The translations under genes were made by a program, and so were the position numbers. The notes under the pieces were generated by a model. The model was not told the DNA's origin and made no database searches. It worked only from the letters and a program-made list of their open reading frames with translations. A stretch of DNA of 64,000 nucleotides from Talinum fruticosum (Eukaryota > Streptophyta > Magnoliopsida > Caryophyllales > Talinaceae), in the NCBI GenBank assembly GCA_021018815.1, contig JAITYX010000026.1, positions 62,001 to 126,000 on the forward strand, in the 5' to 3' direction. Positions 33,967-45,256 of this stretch are shown here, piece after piece; position 1 is the first letter of the stretch, and each line of letters starts with the position of its first letter.

Positions 33967-35410
33967 TGAAGACTCGCACTCGAAACTATATTATTCTCGA
34001 GTACTATCAAAAGACTCGTGTACAAACCTCAACCCTCCTAAGTTTTGATTACAAGTCATTTTTAGTGTTATAGAAACTACCGCATATGTTTTCATTCGAT
34101 TCTCGATTGACCCGTAAAACACATTCTTGTCTATCTTCTCACATTAATGTTTCGAGTCACTCGTGACATCACTTAAATTTATCGTATGATCAAATATTCT
34201 CTCAACACTTCTTATCTAAGGTCCGATCGCATATTCTAAGAAGAGCGAATTATTGCGTTAATTCAACTTTCTAAGTCAGCATATTTGTTTAAGAATTAAT
34301 TTTCCAGATCAAGTACGTATACTCTGATATTTTCACTCTTATAACTTAATCTTTCTTAAGACTAACTCGAAGGAATTTGAGTATAATGAATATTAGACTC
34401 AAAAATTCCACTCTTCTAGGCCTAAGATAATTATGCACTTAATTGTCTTAATTAAATTATTATCTCGTGCCTCAATCTTGGACCAAAGTATTTTACACTT
34501 TGAGATCCAAAATTTGTTTACTTTTGTAGGTTATCCAAACGAGGTTATCTCATTTTTCAATTACAAAAGTAACCGGCTTCAAGTTATCCAAACGACGCTA
34601 TGTCATGGTTGTCTCGTTTCTAAAACTCGAAAAACATCAACGCTACGCTCAACAAGTGGTTTCCACCTTACTTTTCAGACACCACCAAGCTGATTGGAGC
34701 CCCTTTAGAAGTCAAGAGCCGTTGCACAACATTCACATCTCAAAGGATCTTTTCCGAGCAACTCGTAAGAACCGTTACAATGGTCACAAAGGACTTCTGC
34801 TTCGAAACCGGTCACAACGACTAATCCGCTTGGTCATCTATAAATAGAAGCCAACTCTCAAGACTTGGAGATTGCTTGAATTATTGTCAATACACATTAC
34901 TTAAGCAAAAGTCATTGTCTGCATACTCAATCTTCTACTTACAACTCCCGCCTAGTAATTCTTACTTTCTAAGTTGTACGATCTTGTAATCGCTTACAAA
35001 CTCTTTCTTACTCCTAAGTAAGGTCCCTGAGCTGAGTTTAAGGGTTAACTCAGCTCAGTTGTCCCTAGCTACAAAGGTTGCCTAAGTTAGGAAGTACTAG
35101 ATCGAGATAAGGAAATTTCGAGTCTAGGAAACTCGTAAGGAATTGTTCAAGGGAGAAATTCTAGTTGAGTCGGTTCGTTGTATTTTGTGGATTCAAAATA
35201 GTGGATTTGACTTGGTGCTTGAAGTCTGCACTGTCCGTTGTTTTCTGCCCCAGAGGGTTTCCACATATATACGAGTTTATATCATTCTAAGTCCAATCTT
35301 GACTTCAGTTGTCTTGATTGTTCTTTTTGAAAGCTTAAATCTTCCAGGTTTGTCAAAATTTCCTCATCACTCCATTCACCCCCTCTAGGGTGATTAAGAC
35401 TCTCCAAGAG
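33967..35410 (+). repeat. 3' LTR of copia copy D, truncated
   Basis: Preceded by aaaaaggggagat. It starts TGAAGACTCGCACTCG and is most like the solo LTR at 17859. A TATA box (ctataaata) lies at about 34839-34847, with AACGG and AACCG motifs upstream. It ends tctccaagag at 35410, about ten bases short of the usual gcaaaccttca, and is followed by unrelated sequence. Confidence 0.88.
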
Positions 35411-36152
35411 GAGAAATTCTAGATAATGTTTGTTACCGGAAATTTTCTTGTCTTTCGAATGATGGGACGAAAAAAATTAGAGTCAAAAGAAAATGCCATT
35501 TTGGAGTTTTGTACAACAATTTGCTTGTGTGGGATGGGACCCAGAGTATTTTGAAATCCTTATGTAAGAATTCACGAAAAAAATTCTTTCAATAAAGATG
35601 CGGAATTAGGACTGGATTAGTCGAGTGAAATATGAATGTAGTACTGAACCTTGATATACACTCCAAAAGCAATACATTTTGTTACCGAGGGATCATATTG
35701 TGAGTTCTTCGGATCTTTGATTGGAATGAAATTTGGAATGGTACATTTGATGATCAGATCATTTGAAACATAAACGTATTCGTTCTGTACAGCGAACCTG
35801 CTTGGGATCAATCCTTCACTCATTACTCAGCAGGTATAAACTTTGACTATCGTCTCAAAATCATTGAGCTTATGTGATTCGGAAGCCCGATTGATGGAAG
35901 ACAGTTCAGCTGTGGGTTCGCTTTGCTTATTATTTAGGTTTTGGAAACTCTATAGTGATAACTATAATTGCTCGTAGGACTATAACTAGAAGTCCTCGTT
36001 CGTACTTATGGTAGCTCATAAATTGTCCTCTCTATAAAGATTTTCCATAATATTTTAACATCTACTGAGCCGCAGTTCCTCGAGGGTGCTCTCAAGGTCC
36101 CGCATCATGACTTTGTAGAGAACTTTGTAGGAGTCTTTGCGTCAAAACTCAG
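35411..36152 (+). pseudogene. Host gene fragment R: exon end, intron, exon
   Basis: From 35823 this aligns with fragment L. The exon end CAG at 35831-35833 is followed by a gtataa donor; the intron has the same ttgagcttatgtgattc and ttccataatattttaacatct blocks; the exon at 36068-36152 reads EPQFLEGALKVPHHDFVENF and on through GVFASKLR to an AG/gtacc donor. The acceptor reads ctactg where L has ctacag, so the AG is missing as written, another CAG/CTG-type difference. R keeps the exon frame open and is probably closer to the ancestral gene. The stretch 35617-35823 is open on the minus strand for 68 codons without recognisable homology. I cannot name the gene. Confidence 0.55.
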
Positions 36153-37007
36153 GTACCTTCTTTCATACTTATTCAAAAAGAGGTGAAGTTCTCTTTGTCT
36201 TATGTTGGTATCACGTTTCGATTTTGATGCCTAGGAGTTAAAAAGACGCATAACATAAATAGAAACCTTACAAATATCTTTCTTTGCTTATATCTTAGCT
36301 AGGTCCGTGGTTGTTATTTTTGTAGTCTAGTTGGGCTTGCATTCACTTCCCTAGGATTATAAAAAGATATTTCTATGTGTTGTCATTATTAGATGTTATA
36401 GCCACAAGGATTTCTGTATAGAGCAGCTGAACTGCAGAAACAAGCATGTGTTTTAAGGTCCTAACAAATTAGGTGTATGATCTATGGAGAGCCTCGTATT
36501 GGTTAGAAGAAGACATCCCTGTGGTGAATCATAGTAGAAATATTTCACGTTCAAATGCTGTCGAAAAGTCAATTTAAAAGACCTTGTAGTAAGTTAGCAA
36601 CTACTTCGCATGTCCGGGTGTCGTAGCCCGGCTTCCCACATTTTTCCTGAGGAGCTACTCCCAGCTTATCTGTGATTACTTCATGCCTTGTCCTATTGAA
36701 CGTTATTAGGATGCACATCTGTCAGATTATCATTATCTTTCTATTATCATTGTCTTTTGCTGTTGTACCTTTTAGTTGGTCAATACTCTGCGCTAATAAC
36801 AACGCTAATAACCATGTTGATAATGTTTTTCTTTCAATTTAATAGTAACTCTTTTGTCACTCAAGACTTTGGAAAGATTTTTCCTTTTTTTCCACTATAC
36901 TCGTGTAAGATGTATAATGTGATTATCCACCTCCCCTTCACTTTACAAAGTCGACCCTAAATATATGCAAGTTTAATCTTGGCTAATATAGTTCTAGTGG
37001 TGGTGCT
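36153..37007. other. Non-coding DNA with a shard of the F-type LTR
   Basis: No gene is seen. At about 36300-36340 the string gtggttgttatttttgtag and its flank match the LTR of element F (about 49700-49740), so a small relic of that LTR family lies here. The rest is unassigned. Confidence 0.4.
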
Positions 37008-37304
37008 CTAACTTGATACTTCATCGTCAATCTCCTTATTACCTTGTACAGTCAAGCCCAAATAATTAAACTGTTTGGACTTGGGTATCATAGTCGTACT
37101 AATTTTGACTTCCCCATCTGTCTCGCCTCCTGCTACCTCATGGAATTTGCAATTCAAGGTCCTCAGTCTTAGCCTGAGAGGCATTGTTCTATAGTTTGGA
37201 TTGGGTGCCATGACATATTTTATTAATTTCAACTTCCCATATGTGTCGTATGATTGCATGATATAAGGTTCAAGCTCTAACATTTCAGGGATAACTATTT
37301 TCAT
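37008..37304 (-). pseudogene. LINE reverse transcriptase C-terminal fragment
   Basis: A 98-codon open frame on the minus strand. Its last third, GGETDGEVKISTTMIPKSKQ then FNYLGLTVQGNKEIDDEVSS, has the form of the block after the RT catalytic domain in plant RTE/L1-like LINEs (a pattern of E..v.i....ip....f.YLG...q.d.eid.dv..R). Only this piece is seen; no catalytic box or poly-A tail is near. It is degenerate and non-functional. Confidence 0.55.
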
Positions 37305-37789
37305 GCATGTGGTGGAAATGGCACCTTTTATGTTTCTAAATTATAGTGCTACTACGAACTGTTTTCCTTTGTTTTGGAGACAAGTGAAAAACGAGTTGCT
37401 GAGTATTGTAGGTGTTATTGTTGTGCAGTTGAACGGTTAACTCTTGTTAATTTTCTCACTTACATTTATACTACCTTTGTTTTGTAGATGGTTGAAGTAA
37501 CGGAATCCTCGGTGGGAGTTCTACCATTTTCATCGTGTAATTAGTTGACGACGCGGAATGCTCTATTCCCTCCTCCCCTTTTTTGCACTATTTGAACATC
37601 TCCACAAACACCAACAATTTTAGTTTCTAGAATTAGTTTTTAAGTTTCAAAGTGCTTTGATATTATAGTTATACGTTTTGTTGCAAATATTTGCAAACTG
37701 ATAAGTTTTATATATATTTCAAATTCACTATTACTATTTTTGGATTTTTTTATATTAATCACATCATCATATTGAATGACATTATTAAC

Positions 37790-38182
37790 AACGAAAACAA
37801 TTAGTTATTAGATAATGTAGTAGTGATTTTTAACAACGAAAATGTTTCGTCGTTAACCTTGATTAGCAAAAGTCGCAACAAACCAATGTCAGTCGTTAAT
37901 TATAATATTTTAATTTTTAATTTTACAAATACAAAACAAATAATTTCGTCGTTATTAATATGTTTTTGGTCGTTGATTAGCTAACTTATAACGACGACAC
38001 GTATTTTTGTCGTTAGTCTAATAACGACGAAAATTTTCATTTCATCGTTAAAACTAATAATAATGGGAAAAATAACGACGGACGATAACCAACATTTTTT
38101 TGGTCGTTAAAGCTTTTAACGACTATAAATCATGCTTTTAACAACCAACTTTTTCATCGTTAGAAAGCATTTTTCTAGTAGT
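37790..38182. mobile_element. CACTA transposon end with subterminal repeats
   Basis: The end tttttctagtagt (38170-38182) is the complement of a CACTACTAGAAAAA-type terminus with the last base changed. Inside it, at least ten copies of a TAACGACGA/TCGTCGTTA motif in both orientations fill about 380 bp (37850, 37893, 37949, 37990, 38010, 38073, 38103 and others), as in CACTA subterminal regions where transposase binds. The other terminus and any transposase gene are not seen. Confidence 0.7.
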
Positions 38183-39438
38183 CTCCGAAGCGATACAACT
38201 TGTGGGGAAACCGAAGAGTGGAGAAATCTAATTCCTTAGTAGGTATGGGCGACATAATGCAGCCATGGATCCACAATAGACTTAGGAAGCCCCAAAAGAA
38301 CCCTAAGCTGCTAAGGAAGAAGACCAAATCCTAAAAGAACTTTGAAAACCGAAAGTTGATATCTATATTAGAAAACTCATATCCGCTTCCCAAAAGCATA
38401 TGCAAGGCTTGATTGATGAATTTAGCAAAATTGACGTCTCTTTTGAAACTACGCTCGAGTAAGTAGTAGGATTGTTTAATAATGGGGATGGAAAGATCAC
38501 CTTTGACAAGAACGATCTCCCTGAAGAAGTCATTTCACACAACAATGCTCTTTATTTGATTGTAACTTGTATTAACAAGTTCATCTCTCTAACCTTAGTA
38601 GACAACCGATCTGCCATAAATGTTTGTCTTTGGAGGACCGCCAAAAGGTTAGGCATCACGGAGTAATAACTCTTTAAGAAAACTGTTCATCTTCGAGCTT
38701 ATAATAATTCTAAAAGGACAGTTTTGGAACAATGACTCTGCCAATTAATGTTGGATCGGTAGTTAAAAACATCAACTTCTAAGTCTTAGACATTCGAGCT
38801 ACTTTTAACCTTCTTCTAAGACGTCTTTGCTTACATGACCATTAGGCGAGTGCCCTCCACACTGCATCGAAAGTCAAGATGATCATGAAAGGTCAAGTTG
38901 TAACCATTAACTGGGACAATCTCCGTCCCACCATCACCTCTAAAGAGTCCGTCGTAGAAGTTAAACACGATGCGAACGATGAGGAGCATTATGGGTTTGA
39001 GACTATCGTTGCTATAGGAAAGGATGAAGCACCTCTCAACTTCAATACTTATGGAAACTCTAGTGTCCACTCAATGTTATGAAAGAAAGGGGTATTTTCC
39101 TGGCCTAACTCCAAGCGAGGAGGACATACCGCCCAATCTTTCGAATCCTTGAACCCACCAACAACTATAAGTTCAGCCTAGGCTACCAACCAACCGCTAA
39201 GGAAATATACCAAGCCATGTGGGAGATTCTAACTAGGAGGACTGCACCATTCATAGTCCGTTCTATCAAACCCTTTCCTCGGACTCTAAATGGACAATTC
39301 TCGAAAGAAGGGGATGACTTTCCCTATTATGGCTTTCCCGACCCACACTACTTCAAATATAAAGGCATTCCGGTACCTAGTTTACGTGTCCTTAGCAACT
39401 GCTATATACTAAACAAGGAGGCTCTTGGAGACACCTAA
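38183..39438 (+). pseudogene. Ogre/Tat-like Ty3 protease region remnant
   Basis: The segment 38472-38666 reads HNNALYLIVTCINKFISLTL followed by VDNRSAINV, matching the aspartic protease surroundings of Tat/Ogre elements, where VDNGSSLNV-like sequence marks the active site; here the Gly is Arg. Downstream pieces (SKVKMIMKGQVVTINWDN, then GFETI and a YFPGLTPSEE-like stretch) fit the protease to RT linker of the same lineage. No RT or integrase follows: the pol core has been deleted and LTR-like sequence begins soon after 39438. Multiple stops. Confidence 0.6.
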
Positions 39439-41430
39439 AACATGTCATCCTTATCTCTTTTATTTCTATAACTTATTTTGTTGGCCCGATGATGAAATCT
39501 TAGTCCTGTTTGTGAATTTGAATCATGATCGAAGTCTCATCGAATAACGGAAGCCAATAAACAACAAAAAACCCTTTAGCACCAAATAAAAACCTTTTTG
39601 CCTTAGGTCGGTCCAAAAATCCTTTTCTTTCGAATGGTCCAAACGCGGTCAACCCTCCAGAGTCAATGGTGGCCGGTGCCGTAGAAAAGGCTTTGCTACA
39701 CTCAAAATGTTGCGTTTCGTCATCAACGTCTAATGAAGACACACAATTGAAGTCACCTAAAATGTTGTATTGTCGACACCACGTTTAATGGTTAGTAGCA
39801 TCAAAAAGCTGCGTTTTGCTCCAAGTCCAACCGAGGCACGAAGCTTATCTTCACAAAACGATGTTGTTGAGTCCGGCGCCACATTTCAAGGGATTCTACC
39901 CCTAAACACTCGCCTTTTCATAGAATTGAATTGCAACACGAAGGAGCCGAGGGACGTACGAGTGTTTTGGTCCGGTGCCGCGCACCGCGGCTCAAATCCC
40001 GGATCCAATTCAATCTTGTTTTTGGTCCAGCTTTTTTGTGATTTCCTCAGTCGGTTTCTAATCATTTTTGGATGGCTACCTCAGCTATAAACCTAGGTCA
40101 TTTGTGACCTAATCCTCTCCTATAAATAGAGAGATTAGGCTCTCATTTTCATACGGCTTCTTTCCTATGCACAATCGCTGTCGAATTAACTTAAGAAAGC
40201 TTTTTCCTAAACATTATGGTGCTTTATCTTGACAAATAGCTATTGAATATTCATTTATTCCGATCTCTTGGTCTCCTTTCAGCTAATCTTTCCTACTCTC
40301 CGGACATCCGATCCAAAATACTCCATCAACTACACATCTTCCTACTTATCTTCACAAAAACTTTATAAACGACCTCTTTCAATTCACCACCGTCACACTT
40401 TCGGATGTAGTTCGAGATCCGGATCGGTAGTAGGACAACCTGAGGGCACCAATTCAGTCTTCAACCTACGGTTTGTTTATTAATTTGGTTATTTTTCGTT
40501 TTTGGTATTGTAGAGAAAGATGTAATCACATTTAAATTCCTCCCCGCCCAATATAATATTTTCTTTTCATTTTGTTTCTTTTCTCTTTTCTTTTCGTTTC
40601 TTGATCCTTTTCATTTATTGCTTTTACTATATGCTTTTGTTGATTTCGTGTAGCATGCTTTGCTTGCTTTTAATTTCGTATCTAGTTATGTTGTATGCCT
40701 GTCTTGAATGCGTTATCCGAACTCACATCTCAAACTAGTAAAGGTTTTCTTTTGACGAGCGGAATGGAAGGGCTTATCCCTACATTTCGTACCCTCACCC
40801 CTAAATCTAGAGTCTCGGTTCTAGATAGATGGAGTGAATTTTAAACGTCTTCCAAGCTTAGTTTTTCCATACTAAGATTAGAAGAGTATTTTGTTTATTT
40901 TTGTTCATTTTATTCTTAAAACATACTGGCAACTCTATTTTCTAATTTACTTCTCCTAATCCGTATCTTGGCTTTTCCGATCGAAAATAAAGAAAATGGG
41001 TTTTTTTATTTGACAGCCGGGCCGGAGACCGAGACCGATCACCTCAGTCATGGCCTCTAGCTGGCACCACCCACCGTACGGCGCCGGCTTTCACCGACGC
41101 TGGACGATAAGTGGGTAGGGCCTTGGTCATAGATGGTGTTTTCACACCGATTTGGCCCGAAAGCCCTACGGCAGAATCAAATTAACCCTAATTTGTTTTA
41201 TTTTTCAGATGTGAAATAACATCTCAGGATTTCTAAAAATAATTCCTAAAATAAAATGATTAAGAAAATTGCCATTTAATCTTACTTTATTTATTTTAAA
41301 TTATATTATCAAACTCGGAAATCTTAATAAGAGATTCATCCCCACTTTCAAACTCAAATTATTTTGTCTTCAAAAAGAAAAATCTCGCCAATTCATTGGG
41401 AAGCTCGGGCCTATAGGGCTCCTGTGGTTC
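39439..41430 (+). repeat. Ogre/Tat-like LTR, plus orientation
   Basis: Non-coding, with a TATA box (cctataaatagag, about 40120-40132) and a 3' end set by the primer-binding site at 41437. Parts at 40090-40140, 40660-40830 and 40990-41160 align in reverse complement with 43020-44270, which identifies both as copies of one LTR. The 5' boundary is not determined; sequence from about 39440 could still be internal. Confidence 0.55.
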
Positions 41431-41436
41431 CTTAAG

Positions 41437-41454
41437 TGGCGACTCCACTGGGGA
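41437..41454 (+). other. Ogre/Tat-type primer-binding site
   Basis: TGGCGACTCCACTGGGGA follows the LTR end by a few bases. This string is the usual PBS of Ogre/Tat elements, normally attributed to an Arg-tRNA primer. It separates the LTR from the gag leader. Confidence 0.75.
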
Positions 41455-43020
41455 TAATCAGTTATTAAGAGGGCGAAACTTGAAAGTTTGAGTTGCGAGT
41501 TCGATAATGTATTTGGATTAGGCATCCAACATTTAGGCAACCTCGAACATAGTTGTTTTTATTGTTTGACCTTTAGACTTTACCCTTTTAAGAACAAATT
41601 TTGGAAGAGGTTCAAACTGCTACCTAAATGGGCCCAACTAGGCTTGATTGTCAAGGAGGTGGTACCTCTTCCCTCATAACATGCTCTCTTCGGAGGCAGC
41701 GAGGATTCATGCTTTTCCTATCATGCACCCAACGGAGGACTAAATGCTCAGACTATGAGACAAATTAGATGGGTCAGATTTTACATTTGGCATTTTCATT
41801 TAGCCAAGACAAATCCATCTTTAATTAGGAATAATCGTTTATGCTTTCTAATTATGCATTAGCCACATCGAGAAAATCATCCCAAATTAAGTCACAAGTA
41901 TAACGGCATTACATTTGATTTATTTTGTGTTCCTTAAGTTCATCTAAATAAAAGGCACTCTTAATTCCTTTGGGTCTTGCGCTTAAGTCCCTTCCTCCCA
42001 AAAGTGGTATTCCTTCACATTGTCCTAAGCACTATCCTTTGGGCTGCAGAATAAGTAAACGAATGAGGAAGTTTACTACCATTGGGTATCATCGAATCCG
42101 AGCTCCAAAGGTTAGAATGCCTCAACTATGAGTCCGACATATCTGCCCCTACTTTACACCATGCTCTACCCCACGGTCTACACCGGTGCGACCTACCTTG
42201 GTACATACTATACCAGTTCGGTTTATTTTTCCTCGTAGGACACTTCCTAAAAATAGTTTCCCTCCAGTGGATAAAACACCGGAACAAACTCCTTTGTCAC
42301 TTTACTCAATGAATCCTAAGCCAATCTAGAAGCCCGAATTGACGCTTAGGATAAGAAGATAGAATCTATATTAGACACTCTCAAAGCCATCCCAAAGGAT
42401 ATCGAGGATAATAAGAATGATGATGAAGGAGAAGAAGAAATAGTAGGAGGAAGCCCTCTACCTAATCCATCTCCTCCATGCAGTCCCAAACATAAACCCA
42501 AGTTTGATCCACGTATAGATCAGATAGAACAAATGGTAAGGGAGTCATCGGTGTTTAGTAATCACTACTTTGATCATAAGGGATTCACAACAATCACCAA
42601 AAGGAAGCTACCCCTAAGTTCACCATGCCCGACATCAAGTTTTGAGATTTCGAGAATCCCCATCACCATGTTCACAACTTCTTAGGAGTAATGACTTTTA
42701 AGAACATACCAAAAGACACTTACGACATCATCCGGACTTTCGATAGTGAAGTAATGAAGTGGTATAACATAGTTGACCCACGTAATGTCACCAATTGGAA
42801 TGATCTCGTGTAAGGAGTTCCTACACCAATACTCCTATAACACCGATATTCCGGTCACACTTAGAGACATGGAGTTAATCAAGCAAGGCGAGAAAGAAAG
42901 CTTCACGAGACTTTCTCACCGGATGGAGGGCGAAGGCTGCCCACATGGTAGACCGAGCTTCCTAGAAGGACCAAGTACGTCATTGCGAAGAACATTTAAC
43001 TTGTTATAGGAACCCACGAC
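41455..43020 (+). pseudogene. Ogre/Tat-like leader and gag remnant
   Basis: After the PBS comes a leader with only weak coding signals (41460-42350) and an acidic stretch near 42360-42450. From about 42610 the gag is clear across frames: MPDIKF, NPHHHVHNFLGVMTF, DTYDIIRTFDSEVMKWYNIV, then QYSYNTDIPVTLRDMELIKQ and GEKESFTRLSHRMEG (42773-43009). This is the capsid region of Tat/Ogre Gag. It has at least three frameshifts and stops, and it ends at 43020 where the inverted LTR begins, so no nucleocapsid or pol remains. Confidence 0.7.
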
Positions 43021-44418
43021 CAGGGGCCCTCAAAAATCGGGATCGCATTGGGTTTCCCCACGAATGTTTACCTTTTTTTTGTTGGCTTAAAGGTTTTCGA
43101 AAATGGAAAAAATGATTTTAGGATTTTAAAGATGGATTTTAAAAAGTGGGGAGGAATCTTTTACTAAGAGTCCTGAATTTTATAAAGTTGAATTAACAAG
43201 TTAAATCGAATTAAATTGATTGCCGTTTTATTAATCATTTTTATTTTATACATTATTTTCAGAATTTCCAGGATATTACTTCCTAATTAAAGGACAAATA
43301 AAAATAGAAACTAGGGTTTTACGCCATGAGGCTTTAGGGACGGATCGGTGTGAAAACATCGATTTACGGGCGCCAACCATAGGCATGGGCTGACATGGTC
43401 GGCCTCGACCTCCGGCCTTGCGAGCGAGATCCGGGTTCTATTTTTTTTTTTTTAACCTCGCAACCGAGAAAATAACCGAGATGTGATTTTTAACAAGAAT
43501 AAAGTAAAAAGGAGTCGCCGAGTTAGTTTTAGGGCGGAAACTAAAAATACATAAAAAATGCTCTTTCGATCTTAGTATGGAAAGACAAAGACCAAAAAAG
43601 GCTAAAGTTTACTATATCGATCTTTGAACCGAGAATCAAATTCGGGTGCGAGGGTACGAAATGTAGGAAAAACCTTTCCATTCCGCTCGTCCGAAGACGG
43701 CCATTACTAGTTTGCGTAGTATATTAAAATAACGTGCTACACACAAGTATACAACATGCTAAACGACAATGAAAAACAACCAAGCAAAAATAAAGGAAAA
43801 GTAATAAAGAAAGCGGCAAAGAAAGCGATAAAGAAAAGTGGAAAATAAAGAAAATTACATCGAGCGAGGAGGAATTGAAATAAGCGATACATCTTTTTAA
43901 TCCACAATACGAAGGTGATAAACAAAGCATAAAAATAATATACACCGCTTGAAGGCCGATGGCAACAAATCAAAGAAAAGGGCTTGTTTTTGTGAATTAT
44001 GTAAAGGTGAATGTGAAAAGAATTGGAAAGATCATTTGAATGAGTGCGCAAAGGTCGAATAACTGAATATTCTGTAGCTCTTTGCACGGATTCAACGGTG
44101 GTAGGTACAGAGAAGATGAATGGTTAATACTAATTTCAGCAGAGTAACGGTTAGGTAAAAGTGCTCTAGTTAGCTTTCGCAGCATTACGCATAGAGAAAG
44201 CCATATGGGAATGAGAGCCAAGGCTATCTATTTATAGGGAGAGACCTAGGTCACAAATGACCTAGGGTTTGCATGCAACCTTTCGTTCAAAACAAGCACA
44301 AATAAAACCGGGCCAATAAATCAAGAGATTGAACGGGATAGAACCGGATAGAACCTGGCTAGCGGGTGCGGCTATCCGAGCTCTCCTAGGGTTTCGTGGC
44401 CTACCGTGCTTCCAAAGG
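43021..44418 (-). repeat. Ogre/Tat-like LTR, minus orientation
   Basis: The reverse complement matches the LTR at 39439-41430: the block with ttcacaccgat (43350), the block with gcgagggtacgaaatgtagg (about 43648-43670), the cctaggtcacaaatgacctagg block at about 44247-44268 and the TATA complement ctatttataggg (about 44228-44239). A ggagtcgcc string at about 43511 resembles a PBS complement. It forms an inverted pair with the plus LTR around the gag remnant. The right end is at about 44418, where copia sequence E0 starts. Confidence 0.6.
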
Positions 44419-45256
44419 ATTCTCCAAGCCAAAACTTCGAAATCATCTCTAGATTAGTGGAGAATTTCATAAATTTCTTTCAAAATCTCTCTTTTTCTCT
44501 CTCTATCGCACACGCATCGATCGGACAACTAATCATTGAGAGACAGTCACTGGAATTCCAACCGTTGGGAATTAGTATAGTCACACCGGTCCGAGGTGAC
44601 CGTTGGAGAAGCCGAGTCATAACGAATACTGAAGAACGATTATTTCTCTAAATAGCGTCTATTTTCCTTCATTTCGTTACTTTACTCTCTACTTACTCTC
44701 ACTCTCGCACTTACTCCAACTCGAAACAAGCTCTGTGCACTCGAAGAAACATACGTTCTTCCTTTTTTTGTTTTTGCTGAAAGGCAAGGAGGAGAATAGT
44801 TAGAAAAATTTTGTTGTCTTGTTTATGGCGAGTTTCTCTCACCCTATTTTGTGTAAACTCTTTAGTGTAAATTATAATGCATTTCATTAATAATTCTGCT
44901 ATCTACCTTCTAAGTTGCACTATCTCCGAGCTTATCGCTTAAAGCAGTTATCTTTGAGTTTATTATTTCGAGTTTTAATTTCTTGCTCGGTATTTTTCTT
45001 TGCTCCGATTCAACAACTATGTCTATCATTGCTCCGATACTCGGTTATTTTCTTGCTCGTGATACTTTAGCTCTTTTTATGCAATCTCAGCTTATCTACT
45101 CCGATAGAATATAAGTTTCATTCACTATATTTTCTCTACACAATTCTATCATGTTTCTTTTTTTACTTATTCCTTGAGAAAGGATGAAAAACCAGATCTA
45201 TATCACTAACAAAGTTTCTGTCTAAGTATGGAATGCCTTTCATCAAAAGGGGAGAT
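44419..45256 (+). mobile_element. Truncated copia end E0 (spacer and 3' leader, ORF deleted)
   Basis: From about 44433 this is nearly identical to 59818-60641, the region between pol and 3' LTR of copy E: CT-rich tract, MSA-like aaccgttgggaa (about 44558), a decayed TATA (tctctaaatag), then a direct join to ttttgctgaaaggcaag and the polypurine tract. The MPKRG ORF is missing with the same breakpoint as in E. Its LTR is the one that serves as the 5' LTR of E, so E0 and E form a tandem with a shared LTR. Confidence 0.75.

Larger units (their letters stand above)
19665..35410 (+). mobile_element. Copia copy D, split by copy C
   Basis: Copy D is in two pieces: 19665-19783 (RT HQSKYTKE/LLKK block) and 30627-35410 (rest of pol, spacer promoter, MPKRG ORF, polypurine tract, 3' LTR). 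Between them sits the full-length copy C, with GAGTA on both sides. D lacks its 5' part: at 19665 it begins in mid-RT next to the host exon. Its left piece contains a short tandem duplication, with the aagtataccaaggag unit appearing twice between about 19680 and 19730. Its 3' LTR is truncated at 35410. Confidence 0.85.

Noticed and set aside
36600..36680. GC-richer block resembling a tRNA or small RNA
   Set aside because: No cloverleaf, no A/B box pair, and no conserved anticodon arm could be made from it.
43724..44221. Hydrophobic ORFs on the minus strand, membrane-protein-like
   Set aside because: They lie within the inverted Ogre-type LTR; the Leu/Phe/Ser richness follows from T-rich sequence.
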